Assembly: GCA_013140785.1 (NCBI GenBank)
Contig: JABFRZ010000377.1
Location: forward strand, 1-8,991
Length of the DNA stretch: 8,991 nucleotides
Reading direction: 5' to 3'
From: Planctomycetota bacterium
Lineage (GTDB): Bacteria > Planctomycetota > UBA1135 > GCA-002686595
Shown here: piece after piece, positions 1 through 7,900 of the stretch
Position numbering within the stretch: the stretch's first letter is position 1
How the letters are laid out: every line of letters begins with the position of its first letter
Made by a program: the position numbers and the translations under genes
Notes under the pieces: model-generated
Database searches by the model: none
Seen by the model: the letters and a program-made list of their open reading frames with translations, nothing else
Told to the model about the DNA's origin: nothing

Positions 1-332
1 GAGGAGCCCGTCAACGGAGCCGCGCCGGCCGGCGCGCCGCTGGCGGCAGAGGCGCCGGGGCGCGCGCAGCCGTTCGCGGGCGAGCGCCGAGCCGAAGGTG
101 GTGCGCGCGAACGGGGTGCTGCTGAGCGTGAAGGCGGTGACGCGCGCGAGACCAGCCGGAGCGAGGCGGGTCGTGAGTCTGGGCGCGGCGAGCTCGAGCG
201 CGGGGGTCTCGACCCCGCCCGCGCCGAGGAGGTGCGCAAGCGCTTCGAGAACATGAGCGAAGAGGAGCGGACCAAGGCCATGGAGGCCTTCCGCGGCGGA
301 CGCCGCGGCGGAACCGAGGGCGGCGCGGGCGG

Positions 333-336
<4 letters not shown>
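1..336 (+). CDS. Probable MacA/HlyD-type periplasmic adaptor, C-terminal 111 codons (5' truncated)
   Basis: Frame 1 is open from the first base to the TGA at 334-336, so the gene enters from the left edge and only its tail is visible. The tail starts Ala/Gly/Pro-rich, becomes a Glu/Arg/Gly-rich disordered stretch, then ends with an amphipathic helix-like segment (residues about 81-100, containing RKRFENMSEEER and KAMEAFRGG) and a Gly/Arg terminus. Segments of the 'RFENMSxEER' kind are familiar to me at the C-termini of efflux periplasmic adaptor subunits. The stop overlaps the start of the ABC ATPase in ATGA, and an ATPase and permease follow, which is the usual adaptor-ATPase-permease order. 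None of the diagnostic adaptor domains (barrel-sandwich, alpha-hairpin) is inside the window, so the identity rests on context and tail style. The coding frame is well supported by the overlap; the function is moderately supported. Confidence 0.62.
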
Positions 337-1075
<739 letters not shown>

Positions 1076-1079
<4 letters not shown>

Positions 1080-2347
1080 AGGGGCCCTCGCTGCTGCGCA
1101 CGGTGCGCCTGGGCGTCTCCAGCCTGCTACTGCACAAGCTGCGCAGCCTGCTGACGATGCTCGGCGTGCTGTTCGGCGTGTTCGCCGTGATCGCCATGCT
1201 GGCCATCGGCGAGGGCGGGCGCGTGGAGGCGATCGAGCGCATCCGGGGGCTGGGGACTCAGAACGTGCTGGCGCGCAGCGTCAAGCCGCGCGAGGACTTC
1301 GCCACCGGCCAGCAAGCCGTGCGCGTCATCAACTACGGCCTGACGGAGGAGGACCTGGCCCGCATCGAGCAGACTTTTCCTTGCGTCCAGCGCGTGGTGC
1401 CCGTGCGCGAGATCTACGAGGAGGTGCGGTGCGGGGAGCGCGCGATGAACCCTCGCGTGGTGGCCACGCTCCCGAACTACCTGGATGTCACCGGCCGCAA
1501 GATCGCCGAGGGCCGTTTCCTGGCGGACGAGGACGAGCGCCGCGTGGCCAACGTCTGCGTGCTCGACTACGACGTGGCCAGGCACCTCTTTCCGTTCGCG
1601 TCCCCGCTGGGCAAGGAGGTGAAGATCGGGGGCGACTACTACACCGTGGTGGGAACCGTCCTCACGCGCCTGCGGCAGAAGGACGATCCGGCGCCGGCCG
1701 GCCAGGGGACGGCCGAGGTCTTCATCCCCCTGGAGACCGGCCGGAAGTGGTACGGGAGCATGCAGGTCAAGCTGCGCGCCGGCAGCCGCGAGATGGAAGA
1801 GGTCGAGCTGCACGAGCTGATCGTGGAGGTCGCGGAGCTGGACAACGTGATGTTCGTTGCCGACGCGGTGCGCGAGATGCTCGAGCGCAACCACCCGCAG
1901 ACGGACTTCGAGGTGCGGGTACCCCTCGAGATGATGCGCGAGGTCGAGGCCCAGGGGCGCCTGTGGAGCTTCGTGCTGGGTGCCATCGCCGTCATCAGCC
2001 TGGTGGTTGGTGGCATCGGGATCACCAACGTGATGCTGGCCACGGTGACCGAGCGCACGCGCGAGATCGGCATCCGTCGGGCACTGGGAGCCAAGCGCAA
2101 GCACATCGTGACACAGTTCCTGGTCGAGACGGTGACCCTGTGCATCGGTGGGGGCCTCGTCGGCGTCGCGGCCGGATTGCTCTCGCCCTGGATCCTCGAG
2201 CTCGTGCTGGAGAAGCGTGCGATCGTGACTCCCGGGTCGTCCTTCCTGGCCTTCGGGATCTCGGTCGTGATCGGGATCTTCGCGGGCATGTACCCCGCCT
2301 GGAGCGCCGCGCGCATGGACCCGGTCGAGGCCCTGCGACACGAGTAG
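1076..2347 (+). CDS. MacB/FtsX-family ABC transporter permease
   Basis: Inner-membrane permease of 423 residues, partner of the ATPase just upstream. Topology is the MacB pattern: TM1 at about 24-44 preceded by the typical KLRSLLTMLGVLFGV stretch, a large periplasmic core domain (about 45-290), then TM2 (about 296-318), TM3 (about 345-370) and TM4 (about 388-408). The FtsX signature is clear: VGGIGITNVM at 311-320, TERTREIGIRRALGAKR at 325-341, and the C-terminal AGMYPAWSAARMDPVEALR at 403-421. In this family ATP hydrolysis drives movement of the periplasmic domain, which pushes substrate (macrolides, peptides, lipids, siderophores or toxins in characterised cases) through an adaptor and an outer-membrane channel. 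The ATG at 1076 overlaps the ATPase stop at 1077-1079. No TolC-like gene follows: the neighbour downstream is convergent, so this is the last gene of the operon. Family is certain; substrate is unknown. Confidence 0.94.
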
Positions 2348-2411
2348 TGGGGCCCAGGCCTCGCGGCTCCGTCATCCCTCCGCCTCAGAGCCTGAGCAAG
2401 AATCGGAACGA

Positions 2412-2430
2412 GCGCGCGCGGATCGCGCGC
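2412..2430. other. Short GC hairpin in convergent gap
   Basis: The arms GCGCGCG (2414-2420) and CGCGCGC (2424-2430) are perfect inverted repeats around a 3-base loop GAT. The element lies 60-80 bases past the permease stop and has no T-tract. In such GC-rich DNA a 7-bp GC-only stem may be chance, but it sits just before a much longer hairpin between two converging genes. Confidence 0.35.
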
Positions 2431-2449
2431 CAGACGATCCCTCGAGCCC

Positions 2450-2480
2450 GAGCAGAATGCCGCGAGCGGCATTTCTGCTC
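2450..2480. terminator. Long hairpin between convergent genes, candidate bidirectional terminator
   Basis: The left arm GAGCAGAATGCCGC (2450-2463) pairs with the right arm GCGGCATTTCTGCTC (2466-2480). The stem is about 13 bp with one bulged base and a very tight CGAG loop. It ends 7 bases before the stop codon of the minus-strand membrane protein (2487) and lies about 100 bases after the permease stop (2347), so it can fold in both transcripts. There is no U-run on either side, so it is not a textbook intrinsic terminator. It may instead act as an RNA 3'-end stabiliser or a Rho-assisted end. The arms are less GC-biased than their surroundings, which argues against chance. Confidence 0.55.
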
Positions 2481-2486
2481 AGCCTC

Positions 2487-3191
2487 TCAGTCCGCGCCCT
2501 CGAACTCGAGCGCGACCCGCTCGGGCAGGTGCAGCTCGAGGCCGTCCAGCTCGCGCTTCACTTCGCGCTCGAAGCGCTCGAGCTCGGCCTCGGAGATCGG
2601 CAGCCGGAACTCGTAGACCGAGAACTCGCCCCCCTCGGGGCTGCCGCGGTGGTGAATGGTCAGTCCGTCGCCCAGCTCGGAGAGGTCCACGTCCACGAGG
2701 TCGTGCAACAGCTCGACCAGCTCACTGCCCGCGCCGCCACGCACAGTGAAACGCGCCGACACCGCGTCCTCCGCCGCCCGCGCGCCCTCCGCGGCGGGTG
2801 CGGGCACGCGGCTGAGCTCGATGCGCCGGATCGGATTCCAGTCCGAGAAGCTGCCGGCGCCGATCGCCGCCACGGTCGCGCACAGTCCCGCCAGGCCCAG
2901 GGAGCCCAAGAGGAACAGCGCCAGCATGGCCGCGCAGCCGCCCACGAATCCGCGCGCGTGGCCGCGGCCGTCGGGAGTGGCCACCTTGGTCACGGCCAGG
3001 GCGAGGAGGCCGAGGCAAGCCAGAAAGGCCGCCAGGACGAGGAAGCAGAGGACGGGGAATGGACTCACGGGGAAGAGGGCCACGGGGACGGCTTGGGATT
3101 CGAGGGCGCGCAATTGCGCGGCGCGCTTGTGCCAGCGCGCCCTGCGCCGGCAGCAGGAGGGCCGCGAGCTACGCGAGTTCGCCGGACGCAT
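2487..3191 (-). CDS. Hypothetical two-TM membrane protein
   Basis: I do not recognise a family. In the full open frame (numbered from GTG 3236, 249 codons) there are two strong hydrophobic segments at about 59-85 and 97-127. A soluble C-terminal domain of about 115 residues follows, starting near SDWNPIRRIELSRV and containing FSVYEFRLPISEAELERF and LELHLPERVALEFEG. The basic stretch before TM1 and the Arg pair after TM2 suggest that both ends are cytoplasmic. The minus-strand reading is preferred because it alone gives clean TM helices and a balanced C-terminal domain; plus-strand frames here are Arg/Ala-rich shadows. The start is uncertain. ATG 3191 (GCGGAAGAA just upstream) is used here; GTG 3236 (GAGG, 4-base spacer) is longer; GTG 3068 would give MSPFPVLCFLVL, removing an Arg/Ser/Cys-rich leader that looks untranslated. 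It converges with the permease and diverges from the dehydrogenase. Confidence 0.68.
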   Translation of the reverse strand: MRPANSRSSRPSCCRRRARWHKRAAQLRALESQAVPVALFPVSPFPVLCFLVLAAFLACLGLLALAVTKVATPDGRGHARGFVGGCAAMLALFLLGSLGLAGLCATVAAIGAGSFSDWNPIRRIELSRVPAPAAEGARAAEDAVSARFTVRGGAGSELVELLHDLVDVDLSELGDGLTIHHRGSPEGGEFSVYEFRLPISEAELERFEREVKRELDGLELHLPERVALEFEGAD

Positions 3192-3225
3192 TTCTTCCGC
3201 CGCACGGCCATCGCTACCGTGTCGG

Positions 3226-3253
3226 GCCTCGCTCACGACGCCTCGCTCACGAC
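3226..3253. repeat. Perfect 14-bp tandem repeat in divergent intergenic region
   Basis: GCCTCGCTCACGAC occurs twice head to tail at 3226-3239 and 3240-3253. It lies between the divergent membrane protein and aldehyde dehydrogenase genes, 21 bases before the dehydrogenase ATG. It could be a slippage duplication or a pair of operator half-sites read from one DNA face, although a 14-bp period does not match a helical turn. The alternative GTG 3236 start of the minus-strand gene falls inside the first copy. Confidence 0.6.
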
Positions 3254-3274
3254 AAGGACCCCGTCTAGTTCCCG

Positions 3275-4807
3275 ATGATCACCCTAGAGAGCTACGTCCT
3301 CGGCCGTTGGCAAGCCGGCAGCGGTCCGACCCAGATCCTGCGCGATCCGACCAGCGAGGAGCCGATCGCCGAGGTCCACCCGCAGGGGCCCGACCTCGGC
3401 CAGGTGCTGGCCTATGGGCGCGAGACCGGCGGACCGGCGCTGCGCGCGCTCGGCTTCCCGCGCCGCGCCGCGCTCCTGCTCGCGCTCTCGAAGGCCATCC
3501 ACGCGCACCGCGACGAGCTGCTCGAGCTCTCGATCCAGAACGCCGGCAGCACCCGCGGCGACGCCAAGTTCGACGTGGACGGCGCGACCGGAACCCTGGC
3601 GGCCTACGCGCAGTTCGGCAAGGAACTCGGCGAGCGCGCCTATCACCTCGACGGAGCCCCGACCCAGCTCGGCCGCACGCCGCGCTTTTCAGGCCAGCAC
3701 CTCTTCGTGCCCAGGCCGGGCATCGCCGTGCACGTCAACGCCTTCAATTTTCCGGCCTGGAACCAGTGCGAGAAGATGGCCTGCGCGCTGCTCGCGGGCA
3801 TGCCGGTGCTGGAGAAGCCGGGCACGCCCACGGCGCTCGTCGCCTGGCGCATCGCGCGCATCATCGTGGAGTCGAGCCTCCTGCCCGAAGGCGCCTTCCA
3901 GTTCCTGTGCGGCGGCGGGCGCGAGCTGGCCGAGCACCTCGGGCCCCAGGACGTGCTGGCCTTCACCGGTTCCTCGACGACCGGCGCGAAGCTGCGTGGC
4001 CACCCCGTGGTCGTGCGCAACAACGTGCGCGTGAACATCGAGGCCGACTCGCTCAACGCGGCCGTGCTCGCGCCCGACGTGACGCGCGACTCGGAGACCT
4101 ACGACCAGTTCCTGGCCAACGTCGAGCTCGACATCGTCCAGAAGACCGGCCAGAAGTGCACCGCCGTGCGGCGCGTGCTGGTGCCGGCCGAGCGCGTGCG
4201 CGAGGTGGCCGACGATCTCGTCGCGCGCCTGACCAAGGTGCAGGTCGGCGATCCGCGCAGCGGCGAGACGCGCATGGGGCCGCTGGTGAGCGCGCAGCAG
4301 CTGGCCGACGTGCGCGCGGGCATCGCGGCGCTCTCGCAGGTGGCCGAGGTCCTGTGCGGCGGCGCGGGCGCGGTGCACGCCAAGGGCTACTTCGTGGCAC
4401 CGACCCTGCTCCTGGCGAAGTCGTCCGAGTCGCAGGTGTTCCACGAGCTCGAGGTCTTCGGCCCGGTGGCGACGCTGCTCCCGTACTCGGGCAAGGCCGC
4501 GGATGCGATCGCGCTCGTGAATCGCGGGGGTGGCGGCTTGGTGGCGAGTCTCTACTCCAACGACAAGGCCTGGAGCGACGAGGTCGTGCTGGGGATCGCG
4601 CCCTGGCACGGACGCATCTGGATCGGCTCCGACCGCACGGCCGGCCAGGCGCTCGCGCCGGGCATCGTCTTGCCGGCGAGCCTACACGGCGGTCCCGGCC
4701 GCGCCGGCGGCGGCGCCGAACTGGGCGGGCTGCGCGGCCTCGAGCCGTACTTCCAGCGCTTGGCCGTGCAGGGTTTTCAGGGTTATCTGGAGAAGCTGGG
4801 CGTCTGA
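3275..4807 (+). CDS. PaaZ/BoxD-type aldehyde dehydrogenase (stand-alone)
   Basis: NAD(P)-dependent aldehyde dehydrogenase of 510 residues, predicted cytosolic, resembling the dehydrogenase half of PaaZ along its whole length. Landmarks: N-terminus MITLESYVLGRWQAG (compare E. coli PaaZ MQQLASFLSGTWQSG, recalled), catalytic Asn158 in NAFNFP, cofactor-site Lys181, TGSSTTG at 231-237, general base Glu256 in EADSLN, nucleophile Cys295 in TGQKCTA, EVFGPVA at 393-399 and HGGPGRAGGGAELGGLR at 471-487. Glu256 and Cys295 fall at the same positions as in E. coli PaaZ. The protein stops where PaaZ would continue into its MaoC-like ring-hydrolase domain. In that length it resembles BoxD, which oxidises 3,4-dehydroadipyl-CoA semialdehyde in aerobic benzoate breakdown. 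A CoA-thioester semialdehyde substrate is therefore likely, but no paa or box gene is nearby to say which. The N-terminal match fixes the start, although AAGGA is 16 bases upstream and no good ribosome site is seen. Confidence 0.93.
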   Translation: MITLESYVLGRWQAGSGPTQILRDPTSEEPIAEVHPQGPDLGQVLAYGRETGGPALRALGFPRRAALLLALSKAIHAHRDELLELSIQNAGSTRGDAKFDVDGATGTLAAYAQFGKELGERAYHLDGAPTQLGRTPRFSGQHLFVPRPGIAVHVNAFNFPAWNQCEKMACALLAGMPVLEKPGTPTALVAWRIARIIVESSLLPEGAFQFLCGGGRELAEHLGPQDVLAFTGSSTTGAKLRGHPVVVRNNVRVNIEADSLNAAVLAPDVTRDSETYDQFLANVELDIVQKTGQKCTAVRRVLVPAERVREVADDLVARLTKVQVGDPRSGETRMGPLVSAQQLADVRAGIAALSQVAEVLCGGAGAVHAKGYFVAPTLLLAKSSESQVFHELEVFGPVATLLPYSGKAADAIALVNRGGGGLVASLYSNDKAWSDEVVLGIAPWHGRIWIGSDRTAGQALAPGIVLPASLHGGPGRAGGGAELGGLRGLEPYFQRLAVQGFQGYLEKLGV

Positions 4808-4821
4808 CCGCGCGGCTTGCG

Positions 4822-4835
4822 CCGGAGGAATCCGG
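4822..4835 (+). other. Hairpin with GNRA-type tetraloop after the dehydrogenase
   Basis: CCGGA (4822-4826) and TCCGG (4831-4835) form a perfect 5-bp stem closed by GGAA, which fits the GNRA tetraloop consensus in RNA. It lies 15 bases past the dehydrogenase stop and just before a second small hairpin with a T-run, so it may protect the mRNA 3' end. A competing CGGC/GCCG hairpin overlaps its left arm. Confidence 0.3.
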
Positions 4836-4840
4836 GTTGC

Positions 4841-4861
4841 GCGGCGACGGGCCGCCCTTTT
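4841..4861 (+). terminator. Weak intrinsic terminator candidate after the dehydrogenase
   Basis: GCGGC (4841-4845), loop GACGG and GCCGC (4851-4855) are followed by CC and TTTT (4858-4861). The stem is short and the T-run is only four bases, but this T-run is a rare feature in the 154-base gap before the protease. If functional it would separate the dehydrogenase transcript from the protease. Confidence 0.35.
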
Positions 4862-4961
4862 GGAGCCCGGAATCCGCGCGCCCGTTTAGGATCGAGCTGC
4901 ATCACCGCCGACGCGCCTCCCCTCGCGTCGCTCGGCTCGCTCCCTCCTCCTTTCGAGCCCC

Positions 4962-7900
4962 ATGCCCATCACCGGTTCAGCCGTTCTGGCTTCGTTTCTC
5001 TGTCTCCAGGCGTCGGAAAGAGAGACGCTCCCCAGCCCTTCGCCGCGCGAGCTCCCGAGCGAGTGGTTCAGCGCGCGCCCCGTCCACCGCGCCCGCTTCG
5101 ACGCTGCGAGCGACGCGCGTCTGGCGGCCCTGCGCGCGGCCGGAGCGGTGCGCTGGGAGCTCGACTACGGGGGCTTCGTCCTGGCCGGGATCGACTTGAC
5201 CGTCGGCGGCGGGGTTGCGAGCCTGCGCGCGAGCGCCATCGAGTGGCACGACGAGCAAGATCTCATCGCGCTCAACGGCCACGTCCTCGACAGCGCGCGC
5301 CCGCTCGAAACATTGGCGGCCCTGGACAGGGGCGAGGTCCTGGGCGACCCGCTCGACGCGAACCTCGATCCCGACGCGGGGCTCTATCTCGTGCAGTTCC
5401 GCGGGCCGCTGCGCGACGAGTGGCGCGCCGAGCTCGCGCCCGCCGGCGTCGAGTTCGTCCAGTACCTGCCCATGAATGCCTACGTCGTCCGCGTCGAGGC
5501 GCGCGACGTGGGCCTGTTCCAGTCGCTGGCCGGCCAGCGTCCCGAGCTGCAGTACCTGGGCGTGTACGAGCCGGCCTTTCGCATGACCGCGCGCATCCGC
5601 GAGTTGGCGGCGAGCAGCGCCGCTGTGCCCACGCTCGTGACCGTGCAGCTCGTGGACGGGCCGCACGCCCGCGCGGCACAAGTCGATCTCGAGAACCTGA
5701 CGCGAACGCTGCTCTCGAGCACGCGCGTCGGGCCCTACTGGAACGTGCGCTGCGAGCTCGACCCGGTCTACTTCCGCTGGCTCGCCGCTCACCCGGCGGT
5801 GTTCGCGATCGAAGAGCGCGGGACGATCCAGCGCAATTCCGCTGCCGCTTTACCCATGGCCGTCGCCGACGAGCGCCAAGGCCAGATCGTGGCCGGCAAC
5901 TTCGCGGGGGCCACGCCCAGCGGCCCCGACTACCTCGCGTGGCTGGCTGCGAAGGGCTTCAATTCCTCGCAATTCACGGGCTTCTCGGTCAACGTTGCCG
6001 ACGACGCCACCGCGCTCACCGGTCACCCCGACCTCGCCACGGGGCGCGTGGCCTTCACCCAGAACCCGACCGGCCAGTCGGGCGCCCAGGGCGGACACGG
6101 GTTCCTCAACGCGCACATCGTGGCCGGCCTGAACTCTGGCACGGGCTCGGCCAACGAGGACACGGGTGGCTACAACTACGGTCTGGGGATCGCACCCTGG
6201 GCGCGCGTGGGCACGACGGCCATCTTCGGCGGAGGCACGTTCGATCCGCCGGCCTACGAGAGCGCCGCCTACAACCTGGGCGCGCGCATCAGCAGCAACT
6301 CCTGGCTCTTCGTCGATGGCAGCAGCAACCCCATCCCCGATTACGACTCGAACGCCCAGGAGTTCGACGTCATTGTGCGCGATGCGCGCTCGGGCACGGC
6401 CGGCAACCAGGAATACAGCGTGGTCTTCGCGGCCGGCAACGACGGTCCGGGGGGCAACACCGTTTCCACGCCGGGCACGGCCAAGAACATCATCACCGTG
6501 GGCGCCTCGGAGAACGAGCGCCAGACCGGGACGGACGGCTGCGGGATCGCCAACTCCGGCGCCGATGATTTGCGCGACCTGATCAGCTTCTCGAGTCGCG
6601 GGCCGGTGAACAGCGCAGGCGGTGACGGCCGGATCAAGCCCGAGATCACCGCGCCCGGCACGCACGTCGAGGCCGGCGTGCCCCAGTCGAACTACAACGG
6701 CACGTCGGTCTGCAATCAGTACTGGCCGAGCGGCCAGACGCTGTACGGCTGGTCGAGCGGCACGAGCCACGCCACTCCGGCCGTGGCCGGCGGCTGCGCG
6801 CTCGTGCGCCAGTGGTTCCTGAATCAGGCCTTCGCGGCGCCGAGCCCGGCCATGCTCAAGGCCGTGCTGGTGGCGAGCGCCGACTACATGACCGGCGTGA
6901 ACGCGAACGACAGCTTGCCGAGCAACGGCCAGGGCTTTGGTCGCATGTTTCTCGAGCGCGCCTTCGACGGCGTCGCGCGCCAGCTCTTTGACCAAACCAC
7001 GCTCTTCGCTTCCACGGGCCAGAGCTTCAACACCAGCGGCACGGTCTCCGACCTGACCAAGCCCCTGCGCGTCACGCTGGTCTGGACCGATGCGCCCGGG
7101 CCCACGACGGGCGCGCCGTGGGTCAACAACCTCGACCTAGTCGTGGTCGTGAACGGCACGACCTACCGCGGCAACGTCTTCTCGGGCGCCACTTCGACCA
7201 CGGGCGGCAGCGCCGACATCCGCAACAACACCGAGTCGGTCTTCTTGCCAGCCGGGACCTCGGGTGCGGTCAGCGTGACGGTCAACGCGACCGCCATCGG
7301 CGGCGACGGCTTGCCAGGCAACGGCGACTCGACCGACCAGGACTTCGCGCTGATGGTCTACAACGTGACCAACGTGGCCCCGCCGGTGGCGGAGTTCGTC
7401 GGCAGTCCGTTGAGCGGCGTGGCGCCGCTGTCGGTGAGCTTCACCAACCAGAGCACGGGCTCGATCACGACGCACGCGTGGACCTTCGGTGACGGTGGGA
7501 CGTCGAGCGCGGCCGCGCCGAGCCACGCTTACGCGCTGCCGGGGACCTACACGGTGGCGCTGACCGAGACCGGGCCGGGCGGCGCGAACACGCGTACGCG
7601 CACGAACTACGTCACGGTGAGCGAAGCGCCGCCGGTGGCGGAGTTCGTGGGCAGTCCGTTGAGCGGCGTGGCGCCGCTGTCGGTGAGCTTCACGAACCAG
7701 AGCACGGGCTCGATCACGACGCACGCGTGGACCTTCGGTGACGGTGGCACGTCGAGCGCGGCCTCGCCGAGCAGGAGCTACACGCTGCCGGGGACCTACA
7801 CCGTGGCGCTGACCGAGACCGGCCCGGGCGGCGCGAACACGCGTACGCGCACGAACTACATCACGGTGAACGAAGCGCCGCCGGTGGCGGAGTTCGTCGG

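Noticed and set aside
2457..3278. Plus-strand open frame opposite the membrane protein
   Set aside because: It is Gln/Glu/Ala/Leu-rich without a recognisable domain, and is antisense to a frame with two clean TM helices. Its start also sits inside the long hairpin.
2656..5199. 847-codon plus-strand open frame spanning the membrane protein and the dehydrogenase
   Set aside because: Composition is Arg/Ala/Pro/Ser-rich and it crosses two well-supported genes. It is a high-GC artefact of rare stop codons.
4817..6568. Long plus-strand open frame overlapping the dehydrogenase end and the protease
   Set aside because: The product is almost entirely Arg/Ala/Pro-rich with no domain. It is the +1 shadow of the protease, whose frame carries full catalytic motifs.
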